A stretch of DNA of 64,000 nt from Pseudomonas sp. SG20056 (GTDB taxonomy: Bacteria > Pseudomonadota > Gammaproteobacteria > Pseudomonadales > Pseudomonadaceae). Shown here one piece after another: positions 33,939-43,426 of this stretch. The stretch lies in the NCBI RefSeq assembly GCF_031764535.1, contig NZ_CP134499.1:4092001-4156000 (forward strand), written 5' to 3'. The notes below the pieces were generated by a model. That model was not told the DNA's origin. It made no database searches and saw only the letters and a program-made list of their open reading frames with translations. The translations under genes and the position numbers were made by a program. Within the stretch, counting starts at the first letter, position 1; every line of letters begins with the position of its first letter.

Positions 33939-34721
33939 TTAGATCAGGAAACTTAAGCCCACGCTAAACAGCAGCAGGGCAAACAGACGCTTGAGCAGGC
34001 GCGGCGACAGCTTGTGCGCCAGGCGTGCGCCGACACGGGCAAAGTACATGCTGGGAATCGCAATCCCCAGCAGCGCCGGCAGGTAGACAAAACCCAGACT
34101 CCACTCCGGCAGCGCGGTTTTATCCCAGCCCAGCCAGATAAAACTCAGGGCACTGGCGATGGCAATCGGCAAGCCACAGGCCGAAGAAGTAGCCACCGCC
34201 TGCTGCATAGGCACGCTACGCCAGGTCAGGAACGGTACGGTCAGCGAGCCGCCGCCAATCCCGAAAATCGCCGAAGCCCAGCCAATCACGCCACCGGCCA
34301 GGGTCAGTGCCGGCTTGCCTGGGACAGTGCGGCTGGCCTTGGGTTTCAGTTCCAGGGCCATTTGCACGGCAATAATGATCGCGAACACGCCGATGAACTT
34401 CTGCAACAGCGGCCCCTGAATCGCCGCTGCAGTCATTGCCCCAAGCCCTGCGCCGAGCAGAATACCCAGGGTCATCCAGGCAAATACCGGCCACAACACG
34501 GCGCCTTTACGCTGGTGCTCCAGCACCGAGTTGATCGAGGTGAAGATGATCGTCGCCAGCGAGGTGCCTACCGCCAGGTGGGTCAGAATCATCGGATCAA
34601 AGCCCTGCGCAGCAAAACTCAACACCAGCACCGGCACGATGATAATGCCGCCGCCCACGCCAAATAACCCGGCAAGCGTTCCGGCGGCAGCCCCCAGGAC
34701 CAAATACAGCAGCAGTTCCAT
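33939..34721 (-). CDS. TSUP-family (TauE/SafE) membrane transporter
   Basis: The ~260-residue protein has about eight membrane helices and duplicated TSUP motifs (GLFGVGGGIIIVPVL near the N-terminus, GIGGGSLTVPFLTW in the middle). Such proteins export or import sulphur or organic anions. It is 7 bp upstream of lgt on the same strand. The ATG at 34721, after a GGGGG site, is likelier than 34739. Confidence 0.88.
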   Translation of the reverse strand: MELLLYLVLGAAAGTLAGLFGVGGGIIIVPVLVLSFAAQGFDPMILTHLAVGTSLATIIFTSINSVLEHQRKGAVLWPVFAWMTLGILLGAGLGAMTAAAIQGPLLQKFIGVFAIIIAVQMALELKPKASRTVPGKPALTLAGGVIGWASAIFGIGGGSLTVPFLTWRSVPMQQAVATSSACGLPIAIASALSFIWLGWDKTALPEWSLGFVYLPALLGIAIPSMYFARVGARLAHKLSPRLLKRLFALLLFSVGLSFLI

Positions 34722-34843
34722 CAGCACCCCCGCAAACAATCCGGCATGGTAACGGATGCACAGGGCCGGACTCTACTTTGGGCGATGGATGTCCGCCCAC
34801 GCTTTGCGTAAAGTGCCTTCCATCGCCTGTGGAATAGACCAAC

Positions 34844-35212
34844 ATGCGCCCAACCCTGTACCTGAAGCTGAGTTGTAACCAGATGCACCTGACGCATCTG
34901 CAAAGTGGTCGCTCGCTCCACCTGCAGGCTGATCCAGCGTTCAGCAACCAACGCCTGCTGGTAGCGGATTTTGCGGCGGCGCAACAACTGCTTCAGCGCG
35001 GCGTCGAGGAAATCCTGCCCAAGCGTTTTCTGCGCCTGAGCCGACCGCCGCAGCTGTTGATTCAACCGCTGGAGCGTCTGGAAGGCGGCCTGTCACAGGT
35101 CGAAGAGCGCATCTTGCTGGAACTCGGCCTCGGTTGCGGCGCGCGCAAGGTACGCCTGCATCTGGGCAACGAACTGGACAACGCCGGCGTGCTGGCCAAG
35201 TTAAGGAGCTAA
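34844..35212 (+). CDS. Conserved hypothetical protein, 122 aa
   Basis: The protein is soluble with no signal peptide, starts MRPTLYLKLSCNQMHLTHLQ and has a C-terminal segment rich in E/L/G (LLELGLGCGARKVRLHLG). I recognise it only as a conserved Pseudomonas protein; an N-terminus like that of actin-fold MreB-type proteins is a faint resemblance I do not trust. It lies three bases before the NRDE gene and is probably its operon partner. Confidence 0.7.
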   Translation: MRPTLYLKLSCNQMHLTHLQSGRSLHLQADPAFSNQRLLVADFAAAQQLLQRGVEEILPKRFLRLSRPPQLLIQPLERLEGGLSQVEERILLELGLGCGARKVRLHLGNELDNAGVLAKLRS

Positions 35213-35215
35213 CTT

Positions 35216-35962
35216 ATGTGCCTGATCGTCCTGGCCTGGCGACCGGGCCATGCCCAGCCGCTGCTGCTGGCAGCCAACCGTGATGAGTTCTATGAACGCC
35301 CCAGCCAACCGTTGGCTGAATGGCCCGATGTGCCGGGGGTAATTGCCGGACGCGATCTGCAGGCCGGCGGCACCTGGCTTGGCGTCGGCCCCGACGGGCG
35401 CTTTGCAGCCCTGACCAATATTCGCGACCCCGGCCAGGCTCAAGGCAGCCGCTCGCGAGGCGAGTTGCCGGTGGCCTTTCTTGCTGGCAGCCACAGCGTC
35501 GAAGATTTTCTGCATCACCTGCACGAGCAGCGTCGGCACTACAGCGGCTTCAACCTGCTGCTCGGTGACAGCCAGCAACTCTGGCACTTCAACTCCCTAA
35601 GCGGACGCGCCAAGCCGCTGGCGGAAGGCGTACACGGCCTGTCGAATGCCGATCTGGACACGCCATGGCCCAAGCTGCAACGGGCCAAGCAGGCGCTGCA
35701 CAACAACTTGCATCAACCGCATCCACAGACGCTGCTCAAGCTGCTGGCCGACCCCACCCGCGCGGCGGACGCTGAGCTGCCACAAACCGGCATCGGCCTG
35801 ACCGGCGAGCGGCTGCTGTCCAGCATATTTATTGCCAGCGTCACCTACGGCACCCGCGCCAGTACGGCGTTGATCGTCAATGCCGACGGCAGCCGCGTGA
35901 TGGCCGAGCGCACGTTCGGCAGCAATGGCAGCTGTTTGGGTGAAGTGGTGTTGCAGTGCTGA
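35216..35962 (+). CDS. NRDE-family protein
   Basis: At 248 residues it has the N-terminal Cys2 and the family motif LLAANRDEFYERP, followed by AGRDLQAGGTWLGV. The N-terminal cysteine and the layout resemble Ntn hydrolases, so a hydrolase role is possible, but the family is uncharacterised in bacteria (it is related to eukaryotic TANGO2). It is encoded directly after the 122-aa hypothetical. Confidence 0.87.
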   Translation: MCLIVLAWRPGHAQPLLLAANRDEFYERPSQPLAEWPDVPGVIAGRDLQAGGTWLGVGPDGRFAALTNIRDPGQAQGSRSRGELPVAFLAGSHSVEDFLHHLHEQRRHYSGFNLLLGDSQQLWHFNSLSGRAKPLAEGVHGLSNADLDTPWPKLQRAKQALHNNLHQPHPQTLLKLLADPTRAADAELPQTGIGLTGERLLSSIFIASVTYGTRASTALIVNADGSRVMAERTFGSNGSCLGEVVLQC

Positions 35963-35968
35963 AGTGGT

Positions 35969-36838
35969 TCAGTCGCTGCAGGTCAATTCGCTGAATCGAT
36001 CAAGGGTAAACAGCGGTGAGGCAATCGCCGGATCGTCGGCATCGGCCACCAGCAGCGGCTGACCATCGGCGTGGAAGGCCAACCCCTCGATCTTCACCAC
36101 AGGCGCCAGACGGTTCAGCCCAACAACGACCAGCTGCGCGTCGAGCCGCCCAAGCACGCTGCCGACACAGGCACCGTCCAGGTAGCTGGAATCGGTGGCC
36201 TCCGCCGTCGCGGTGAAATACAGCGTGCCACTGGGCGCCATGCTGAGATCGGTGAGGCTTAGTGGCACGCCGTCCAGCTCCGGTAATTGCAGCGGCACAA
36301 TCCGCTGCAGCGCGGCGGCGCTCAGTTGTCCATCCTGCAGATCGCGCAGCACCTGGGTCAGGTCGAGCAGTACCAGAGCATTTTCTCGGCCACGACCATT
36401 GCCACGCTGCGCCAGCAGTAACTGCCTGCCATAGGCCACACCGCCTTCGATATTCAGATCCTGAAAGCGCTCAGCGAGCGCCCCATACAAGGGGCTGAGG
36501 TCGATAACGCGCACACTGCCAGACTCAACCAGACAACCGCGGCAGCGGCGCTCAGTGGAGCCCGAGCCCAGAGCCAACAGGCCGTCACCTGGCAATGACA
36601 ACAGTGCTTCGAAATCAGGTTTAAGGCGTTTGCGTTGCTTGGCGTCGGCGGGCAACTCACCTGGCAGCAACGTAAGCTCGGCCTGCCAGTCGCCATTCAG
36701 GTTGTAGCGTTGCAGCACCAGTGCATCGTCAGCCAGTACCCAGAGGTTCTGGCCCTGACACACCAATGCACTGGCCGCCGACAGGTGCAGGGTGGCGAGT
36801 TGGCGCAGCTGCAGAAAGTTATCCGCGAGGTTCAGCAC
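35969..36838 (-). CDS. Conserved hypothetical protein, predicted beta-propeller
   Basis: The 289-residue protein is made of short beta-rich repeats with turns such as LWVLADDALVLQRYNLNG and GTLYFTATAEATDS, resembling DUF6929-type propeller proteins. No signal peptide and no catalytic motif were seen. It starts 13 bp after the ptsP stop on the same strand and is probably the third gene of an rppH-ptsP operon. Confidence 0.7.
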   Translation of the reverse strand: MLNLADNFLQLRQLATLHLSAASALVCQGQNLWVLADDALVLQRYNLNGDWQAELTLLPGELPADAKQRKRLKPDFEALLSLPGDGLLALGSGSTERRCRGCLVESGSVRVIDLSPLYGALAERFQDLNIEGGVAYGRQLLLAQRGNGRGRENALVLLDLTQVLRDLQDGQLSAAALQRIVPLQLPELDGVPLSLTDLSMAPSGTLYFTATAEATDSSYLDGACVGSVLGRLDAQLVVVGLNRLAPVVKIEGLAFHADGQPLLVADADDPAIASPLFTLDRFSELTCSD

Positions 36839-36851
36839 GAGCTGCGTGCAC

Positions 36852-39131
36852 TCACGCCTGGATATCCGACGCCGGATTGATCATGCGACCCAGGCCGAGG
36901 TTGCGCAGGGCCAGTTGCAGGGTGCTGTGGATCACCTGCGGGTTGTCGATGCTCATCACCTGACCGAGCAATTCCTGGGCCTTGCCCATGCTGATCTGGC
37001 GTAGCAGCCATTTCACCTTGGGCAGGTTGGTGGCGTTCATCGACAGGCCATCGAAGCCCATGGCCATCAGCAACACGGCGCACGCCGGGTCACCGGCCAT
37101 CTCGCCGCAAATGCTCACCGGCTTGCCTTCGGCATGGGCGCCGGCCACCACTAGGCGTAACGCCTGCAACACGGCTGGGTGGAGGAAGTCGTAAAGGTCA
37201 GCGACGCGCGGGTTGTTACGGTCCACGGCCAATAGATATTGGGTCAGGTCATTCGAGCCAACCGAGAGGAAGTCGACTTGGCGTGCCAGTTCGCGCACTT
37301 GATAGACCGCCGCCGGAATCTCGATCATCACCCCGACCGGTGGCAGCGGCACGTCGGTGCCTTCGTCGCGCACTTCGCCCCAGGCGCGGTGAATCAGGTG
37401 CAGCGCTTCTTCCAGTTCCTGAATCCCGGAAATCATCGGCAGCAGAATGCGCAGGTTGTTCAGCCCTTCACTGGCCTTGAGCATGGCGCGAGTCTGCACC
37501 AGGAAGATTTCCGGGTGGTCGAGGGTGACCCGGATACCGCGCCAGCCGAGGAAGGGGTTGTCTTCCTTGATCGGGAAATAGCTCAGTGCCTTGTCGCCGC
37601 CGATATCCAGGCTGCGCATGGTCACCGGCAGCGGGTGGAAGGCAGCCAGCTGTTCACGATAAATCGCCAGCTGTTCCTTCTCGCTGGGGAAGCGCTCCTT
37701 GATCATAAAGGGCACTTCAGTGCGGTACAGGCCAACACCTTCGGCGCCGCGCTCCTGAGCGCGTTTTACATCGGCGAGTAGGCCGGTGTTGACCCACAGC
37801 GGCATGCGGTGGCCGTCGAGGGTTTCGCAGGGCAAGGCACGCAGCGCGTCGAGGCCCTGGGCCAGCTGACGCTCTTCCTCGACCACTTCGGCGTATTGCT
37901 TGCGCAACACTTCGCTGGGGTTGGTAAACACCTCGCCGTGGTAGCCATCGACGATCAGCTGAATGCCGTCGATCTTCGAATACGGCAGGTCGACCACGCC
38001 CATGACCGTGGGGATACCCATGGCACGGGCAAAGATCGCCACATGCGAGTTACCAGAGCCCTGTACCGAAACCAAGCCGACCAACTTGCCTTCCGGCACC
38101 TCGCCAAGCATCGCCGGCGACAGCTCTTCGCTGACCAGAATGCAGTTGTCCGGATACACCAGAGTTTGCTGACGAGCCTGCTGCAGGTAAGCGAGCAGGC
38201 GCCGGCCGAGGTCTTTGACATCGCTGGCGCGCTCACGCAGGTAGGCGTCGTCCATCAACTCGAAACGGTTGATGTGTTCGCCAATCACCTGCCGCAGTGC
38301 GCCTTGGGCCCACTGGCCGGTACGGATGACCTTGACCACCTCGTTACCCAGAGCGGCGTCTTCCAGCATCATCAGGTAGACGTCGAACAGCGCGCGCTCT
38401 TCGGGGCGCAGCTGAGTGGCCATCTTCGCCGACAACGCGCGCATGTCGCTGCGCACACCTTCCAGAGCGTTGTTGAACAGGCTCAGCTCAGCAGCGATAT
38501 CGTCGACAGTCTTATCGGGTACCACTTCCAGATCGGCCGGCGGCAATACCACCACCGCCGTGCCCACGGCCGCGCCAGGCGAACCCGGTACGCCGATGAA
38601 CTTGGCTTCCTGAATGCCCTTGCCCTGCCGACCCAGGCCGCGAATCGAGCCCGTGGCTTCAGCGTGGGCGATAACTCCGGCGAGCTGCGCGCTCATAGTG
38701 ACCAGGAAGGCTTCTTCGCCCTCGTCGAACTGGCGCTGCTCTTTCTGCTGGATGACCAATACACCCATCACCTTGCGGTGGTGAATGATCGGCGCACCCA
38801 GGAATGAGGCGTAACGCTCCTCACCGGTCTCGGCAAAGTAGCGATAGCGCGGGTGTTCGGAGGCGTGTTCGAGGTTAAGCGGCTCTTCGCGCGTACCAAC
38901 CAGGCCGACCAGACCTTCATTGGGCGCCATGCTGACTTTGCCGATGGCCTTCTTGTTCAGACCCTCGGTGGCCATCAGCACAAAGCGATTGCTTTCCGGG
39001 TCGAGCAGGTAGACCGAGCAAACCTGGCTACCCATGGCCTCGCGCACTCGCTGCACGATAATGCCCAGCGCCGCCTTGAGGTCCTTGGCGGCATTTACTT
39101 CCTGGACAATCTTGCGCAGCGTATTGAGCAT
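36852..39131 (-). CDS. ptsP: Phosphoenolpyruvate-protein phosphotransferase PtsP (EI-Ntr)
   Basis: The 759-residue protein has an N-terminal GAF domain (about 1-150), a PEP-utiliser helical domain, the phospho-accepting His near residue 361 in GSGNSHVAIFARAMG, and the PEP-binding barrel with VGLYRTEVPFM and VSICGEMAGDP. It starts the nitrogen PTS chain (EI-Ntr to NPr to EIIA-Ntr), which regulates rather than transports. It is 18 bp downstream of rppH. Confidence 0.95.
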   Translation of the reverse strand: MLNTLRKIVQEVNAAKDLKAALGIIVQRVREAMGSQVCSVYLLDPESNRFVLMATEGLNKKAIGKVSMAPNEGLVGLVGTREEPLNLEHASEHPRYRYFAETGEERYASFLGAPIIHHRKVMGVLVIQQKEQRQFDEGEEAFLVTMSAQLAGVIAHAEATGSIRGLGRQGKGIQEAKFIGVPGSPGAAVGTAVVVLPPADLEVVPDKTVDDIAAELSLFNNALEGVRSDMRALSAKMATQLRPEERALFDVYLMMLEDAALGNEVVKVIRTGQWAQGALRQVIGEHINRFELMDDAYLRERASDVKDLGRRLLAYLQQARQQTLVYPDNCILVSEELSPAMLGEVPEGKLVGLVSVQGSGNSHVAIFARAMGIPTVMGVVDLPYSKIDGIQLIVDGYHGEVFTNPSEVLRKQYAEVVEEERQLAQGLDALRALPCETLDGHRMPLWVNTGLLADVKRAQERGAEGVGLYRTEVPFMIKERFPSEKEQLAIYREQLAAFHPLPVTMRSLDIGGDKALSYFPIKEDNPFLGWRGIRVTLDHPEIFLVQTRAMLKASEGLNNLRILLPMISGIQELEEALHLIHRAWGEVRDEGTDVPLPPVGVMIEIPAAVYQVRELARQVDFLSVGSNDLTQYLLAVDRNNPRVADLYDFLHPAVLQALRLVVAGAHAEGKPVSICGEMAGDPACAVLLMAMGFDGLSMNATNLPKVKWLLRQISMGKAQELLGQVMSIDNPQVIHSTLQLALRNLGLGRMINPASDIQA

Positions 39132-39149
39132 GCTTGGCTCTAGCCTGTG

Positions 39150-39629
39150 TCAGTCGCGCGCCAAAAGGCGCGGAGCGAGTTCCTTGAGGGCGCGACGGTA
39201 AACCTCGCGCTTGAATGTCACCACCTGGCCCAGCGGGTACCAGTAACTGACCCAGCGCCAGCCGTCGAACTCCGGCTTACCGGTCAGGTCCATGCGCACC
39301 CTATCCTCTGCACCAGTCAAACGCAGAAGGAACCACTTCTGTTTCTGCCCGATGCACAGCGGCTGGCTGTGCGTGCGCACCAAGCGCTGGGGCAGACGAT
39401 AACGCAACCAGCCCCGGGTGCAGGCGAGAATTTTCACATCCTGCTGCTCCAGGCCCACTTCTTCGTTCAATTCGCGGTACAGCGCCTCTTCCGGCGACTC
39501 ATGGTCATTGATCCCACCTTGTGGGAACTGCCAGGCGTCCTGGTTTATCCGACGCGCCCACAGCACCTGGCCGACATCATTGGTCAGGATGATGCCGACA
39601 TTCGGGCGAAAACCATCGGAATCGATCAC
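39150..39629 (-). CDS. rppH: RNA pyrophosphohydrolase (Nudix)
   Basis: The ~159-residue protein carries the Nudix box (GGINDHESPEEALYRELNEE at its core). It strips pyrophosphate from the 5' end of transcripts, priming RNase E decay. The GTG at 39629 (VIDSDGFRPNVG) aligns with E. coli MIDDDGYRPNVG and has GAGG upstream; a TTG at 39638 is less likely. It is co-transcribed with ptsP, as in many gammaproteobacteria. Confidence 0.94.
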   Translation of the reverse strand: MIDSDGFRPNVGIILTNDVGQVLWARRINQDAWQFPQGGINDHESPEEALYRELNEEVGLEQQDVKILACTRGWLRYRLPQRLVRTHSQPLCIGQKQKWFLLRLTGAEDRVRMDLTGKPEFDGWRWVSYWYPLGQVVTFKREVYRRALKELAPRLLARD

Positions 39630-39785
39630 GGCACACAACCTCGTAAACGCCTGAATTTAAGACATGCTGGCATTGTTCCACAAAGGCCGAGGCAGCAGCA
39701 ACGCGAGCGGCCCGCGTAATAGGATTGACCTATAAAAGCCGTTATTCTGGCCGCCTTTCGTGGCTGGCTATTTAAAGGGGCTCCC

Positions 39786-40439
39786 GTGCGTTTGGCTTTA
39801 TTCGATCTCGACAACACCCTGCTCGGTGGCGACAGCGACCACGCCTGGGGCGATTACCTGTGTGAACGCGGCATCCTCGATGGCATTGCCTACAAGGCGC
39901 GCAACGACGACTTCTATCAGGACTACCTGGCCGGCCGCCTGAACATCACCGATTACCTGAATTTCAGCCTGGAAATCCTCGGCCGCACGGAAATGGCCCA
40001 ACTGGCGCAGTGGCACCGCGAATTTATGCGCGATTGCGTCGAGCCGATCATACTCGCCAAGGGCGAAGCGCTGCTCGCCGAACACCGCGAGGCCGGTGAC
40101 AAGCTGTTGATCATCACCGCGACCAACCGCTTCGTCACGGCGCCGATTGCCGCGCGCCTGGGCGTCGACACCCTGCTGGCCACCGAATGCGAAATGGTCG
40201 ACGGCCGCTACACCGGACGCACCACCGACGTGCCTTGCTTCAAGGAAGGCAAGGTCACCCGTCTGAACCGCTGGCTGGCGGAAAGCGGCCTGAACCTCAA
40301 CGACAGCTACTTCTACAGCGACTCCATGAACGACCTGCCGCTGCTGGAGCAAGTCACTCACCCCTTCGCCGTAGACCCCGACCCGAAACTGCGCACCGAA
40401 GCGGAAAAGCGCGGCTGGCCCGTGATCTCACTGCGCTAA
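39786..40439 (+). CDS. HAD-family phosphatase, SerB-like subfamily IB
   Basis: The 217-residue protein has HAD motif I FDLDNTLLGGDSD at residues 6-18, motif II in ITATNR, and motif IV YSDSMNDLPLLE. The C1-type cap and length resemble phosphoserine phosphatase-like HAD-IB enzymes; the substrate is not known. The PAO1 counterpart is PA0335 from memory. Confidence 0.88.
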   Translation: MRLALFDLDNTLLGGDSDHAWGDYLCERGILDGIAYKARNDDFYQDYLAGRLNITDYLNFSLEILGRTEMAQLAQWHREFMRDCVEPIILAKGEALLAEHREAGDKLLIITATNRFVTAPIAARLGVDTLLATECEMVDGRYTGRTTDVPCFKEGKVTRLNRWLAESGLNLNDSYFYSDSMNDLPLLEQVTHPFAVDPDPKLRTEAEKRGWPVISLR

Positions 40440-40448
40440 ATCCCCCGC

Positions 40449-40486
40449 AACTAAAAACGCCGCCTGATCAGGCGGCGTTTTTAGTT
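40449..40486. terminator. Bidirectional terminator, 38-bp perfect palindrome
   Basis: The two 19-base halves (40449-40467 and 40468-40486) are exact complements, with GCCGCC/GGCGGC core and A5/T5 flanks. It ends both the HAD gene (plus) and the converging membrane-protein gene (minus). Confidence 0.95.
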
Positions 40487-40495
40487 GGATGTTGA

Positions 40496-40936
40496 TCAGA
40501 CCGGCTTGGCACCCATCAGCCCCATAATCACCAGCAACAGCAGCACGATCAGCCCAGCATACACCGCACACCAACGCAGCAACTTGGCCGGTGCGGGGCT
40601 AGCGCCCAACGCCTGCCAGGCCGCCAGACGACCATTGAGCAGCAGGCCAATCAGCACCAGCACACCGAACAGCACACTGCTGACCAGCAGCCAGGTCTGC
40701 CCCAGCGGAAAACCCGCCAGATTGACCAGCCACCAGCCGCTGACCGGCAGGCTCAGGGCCAGCAGGCCGAACACTGGCAGGCTGATCAGCCGCGTGCGTT
40801 TGAGCTTGCGCTGCAGCAGCGCGTTGTCGCCGCCACGCGACGCCTTCCAGAGCATAAACACGTGCGCCAGCACGCCCAGCAGCAACAGCACGCCCGGTGC
40901 ACTGTGGAGAATTTTCAGCAGTGGGTAATGTTCCAT
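40496..40936 (-). CDS. DUF2269-like inner-membrane protein
   Basis: The 146-residue protein has four hydrophobic helices (about 12-30, 52-70, 80-100, 122-143) and conserved histidines near the N-terminus (LLKILHSAPGVLLLLGVLAH). Related proteins may bind haem, but I cannot show it here. It begins 17 bases after ilvA and is probably in its operon. Confidence 0.75.
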   Translation of the reverse strand: MEHYPLLKILHSAPGVLLLLGVLAHVFMLWKASRGGDNALLQRKLKRTRLISLPVFGLLALSLPVSGWWLVNLAGFPLGQTWLLVSSVLFGVLVLIGLLLNGRLAAWQALGASPAPAKLLRWCAVYAGLIVLLLLVIMGLMGAKPV

Positions 40937-40953
40937 CGATCAGCTCCTGCCGA

Positions 40954-42468
40954 TTAACCTAAAAAGAGTTTGTACGCCGGGTTGTCGCTCTCATCCCAAT
41001 AGGGATAGCCGATGGCTTCCAGCGCCGCCGGCACCAGATCACGCTCCGCCTGAGGCACCTGCAGGCCCGCCACCACGCGCCCATCAGCCGCGCCGTGGTT
41101 GCGATAGTGGAACATCGAGATATTCCAGCGCCCACCCAATTTCTGTAAGAAATTGAACAGCGCACCCGGCCGTTCGGGAAACTCGAAGCGGTACACACAC
41201 TCATCCGGCACCGCCGCCGCATGGCCGCCGACCATATGGCGGATATGCAACTTGGCCAGTTCGTTGTCAGTCAGGTCCAGCACCGGGAAACCCTGGTCAC
41301 GCAGGCCCTGCACCAGCGCTGCTCGTGGGTCGTTTTCCGGGTGAGTCTGCACGCCGACAAAAATGTGCGCTTCCTTGTCCTCGTGATAGCGGTAGTTGAA
41401 CTCGGTGATCTGCCGCTTGCCGATGGCTTCGCAGAACGCCTTGAAACTGCCCGGCTGCTCGGGGATGGTTACGGCGATGATCGCTTCGCGTTTCTCGCCC
41501 AGCTCGGCACGCTCGGCAACGTGGCGCAGGCGATCGAAGTTGACGTTGGCGCCCGAATCGATGCCGACCAGCACGCGCCCACTGCAGCCTTCGCGCTCCA
41601 CGTACTTCTTGATTCCAGCCACACTCAGCGCACCGGCCGGCTCGGTGATCGAACGGGTGTCGTCGTAGATGTCCTTGATCGCCGCACAGATTTCGTCGGT
41701 GCTGACGGTGATCACCTCGTCGACATGGTCCTTGCAGACATCGAAGGTGTGCTGACCGATCTGCGCCACCGCCACGCCATCGGCAAACAGCCCGACGCTC
41801 GGCAGTACCACGCGCTCACCGGCGGCCATCGCGGCTTGCAGGCAGTTGGAATCGTCCGGTTCGACACCGATGACCTTGATCTCCGGGCGCAGGTATTTGA
41901 CGTAGGCGGCGATACCCGCAATCAGGCCGCCGCCGCCCACCGGCACAAAGATCGCATCGATTGCGCCCGGCTGCTGACGGAGGATTTCCATAGCCACGGT
42001 GCCCTGGCCGGCGATGGTGTGCGGATCATCGTAGGGGTGGATATAGATGTAGCCCTTCTCGTCCACCAGTTTCAGCGAATAGGCCAGTGCTTCGGGAAAG
42101 CTGTCGCCGTGCAGAACCACCTTGCCGCCGCGCGAGCGCACGCCCTGCACCTTGATCTCCGGGGTGGTCTTGGGCATCACGATGGTCGCCTTGACCCCCA
42201 GCACCTTGGCCGCCAGTGCCAGGCCCTGAGCATGGTTGCCGGCCGAGGCGGTCACCACGCCACGCGCCTGTTCTTCGGCCGAGAGCTGCGCCAGCTTGTT
42301 GTAAGCGCCACGAATCTTGAACGAGTACACCGGCTGCAGGTCTTCGCGCTTGAGCAAAATCTGGTTAGCCAGCCGCTCGGAAAGCTGGTTGGCGGCTTGC
42401 AGCGGGGTTTCCACCGCTACGTCATAGACGCGCGAGGTGAGGATTTTCTTGACGTACTGTTCGAGCAT
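40954..42468 (-). CDS. ilvA: Threonine ammonia-lyase, biosynthetic
   Basis: At 504 residues it has the PLP lysine in YSFKIRGAYNKL (near residue 52), the phosphate loop VGGGGLIAGIA, and two C-terminal ACT-like domains (AIIAVTIPEQPGSFKAF and YRFEFPERPGALFNF) that sense isoleucine and valine. It deaminates threonine to 2-oxobutanoate, the first step to isoleucine, and so complements ilvD. It is divergent from rpiA. Confidence 0.97.
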   Translation of the reverse strand: MLEQYVKKILTSRVYDVAVETPLQAANQLSERLANQILLKREDLQPVYSFKIRGAYNKLAQLSAEEQARGVVTASAGNHAQGLALAAKVLGVKATIVMPKTTPEIKVQGVRSRGGKVVLHGDSFPEALAYSLKLVDEKGYIYIHPYDDPHTIAGQGTVAMEILRQQPGAIDAIFVPVGGGGLIAGIAAYVKYLRPEIKVIGVEPDDSNCLQAAMAAGERVVLPSVGLFADGVAVAQIGQHTFDVCKDHVDEVITVSTDEICAAIKDIYDDTRSITEPAGALSVAGIKKYVEREGCSGRVLVGIDSGANVNFDRLRHVAERAELGEKREAIIAVTIPEQPGSFKAFCEAIGKRQITEFNYRYHEDKEAHIFVGVQTHPENDPRAALVQGLRDQGFPVLDLTDNELAKLHIRHMVGGHAAAVPDECVYRFEFPERPGALFNFLQKLGGRWNISMFHYRNHGAADGRVVAGLQVPQAERDLVPAALEAIGYPYWDESDNPAYKLFLG

Positions 42469-42585
42469 GGCGTGATCGCAGGCGGCTTTTCAGGGAGTCC
42501 GCGAGTCTACCCCAGCGTTGCGCCGAACGACCATACAAGCTACGGGGTTTTCCCGGCCAGCGGCCCGCTGGCGCCTCAGTCAGGC

Positions 42586-42591
42586 TATAAT
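42586..42591 (+). promoter_or_regulatory. Probable -10 box of rpiA
   Basis: TATAAT lies 43 bases before the rpiA ATG, in the context GGCTATAATTCGCGCC, similar to the rlmI promoter region. No clear -35 hexamer is seen. Confidence 0.45.
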
Positions 42592-42634
42592 TCGCGCCTT
42601 TCCACCATCCCACAATCCCACACCAGGCCTAAAG

Positions 42635-43309
42635 ATGAATCAGGATCAACTCAAGCAAGCCGTCGCCCAGGCTGCCGTCGACTTTATTCTCCCCAAACTC
42701 GACGCCAAGAGTGTGATCGGAGTCGGCACCGGCTCCACCGCCAACTGCTTTATCGATGCCCTGGCCAAGCACAAGATGGAATTCGACGGTGCCGTGGCCA
42801 GTTCCGAAGCCACCGCCGCACGCCTCAAGGGCCATGGCATTCCGGTGTATGAGCTGAATACCGTCAGCGATCTGGAGTTCTATGTCGACGGCGCCGACGA
42901 GAGCGACGAGCACCTCAACCTGATCAAGGGCGGTGGCGCGGCCCTGACCCGCGAGAAGATCGTCGCGGCCGTGGCACAGACCTTTATCTGCATCGCCGAC
43001 GCCAGCAAGCTGGTGCCGGTGCTGGGTGCCTTCCCACTGCCGGTGGAAGTGATCCCGATGGCGCGCAGCCATGTCGCCCGCCAATTGGTCAAACTCGGCG
43101 GCGACCCGGTGTACCGCGAAGGCGTGGTGACCGACAACGGCAATATCATTCTCGACGTGTTCAATCTATCGATCACCAACCCGGTGGAGCTGGAAAGCCA
43201 GATCAATGCCATCGTCGGCGTGGTCACCAACGGCCTGTTCGCCGCACGACCGGCTGACCTGCTGCTACTTGGCACCGCAGAAGGTGTGAAAACCCTTAAG
43301 CGCGCCTGA
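42635..43309 (+). CDS. rpiA: Ribose-5-phosphate isomerase A
   Basis: The 224-residue protein has the RpiA motifs IGVGTGSTANCFIDAL (residues 29-44), DGADESDEHLNLIKGGG with the catalytic Asp/Glu, and the Lys in KGGGAALTREKI. It interconverts ribose-5-phosphate and ribulose-5-phosphate in the pentose phosphate pathway. The ATG at 42635 gives the family length. Confidence 0.97.
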   Translation: MNQDQLKQAVAQAAVDFILPKLDAKSVIGVGTGSTANCFIDALAKHKMEFDGAVASSEATAARLKGHGIPVYELNTVSDLEFYVDGADESDEHLNLIKGGGAALTREKIVAAVAQTFICIADASKLVPVLGAFPLPVEVIPMARSHVARQLVKLGGDPVYREGVVTDNGNIILDVFNLSITNPVELESQINAIVGVVTNGLFAARPADLLLLGTAEGVKTLKRA

Positions 43310-43426
43310 CATCCGTAACGGTAAGGGCTGGCGGCTGTGCAAAAATGGATCAAGTCGGCAGACAGCTCGCCCCCTTGGCGTCATGCTGCTGATATTGCTT
43401 AGTTATCAGGATCGTCAGGGAGCTTT

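Noticed and set aside
41221..42852. 543-residue plus-strand frame opposite ilvA
   Set aside because: It is antisense to a complete ilvA; long mirror frames are expected in GC-rich coding DNA. It overlaps rpiA as well.
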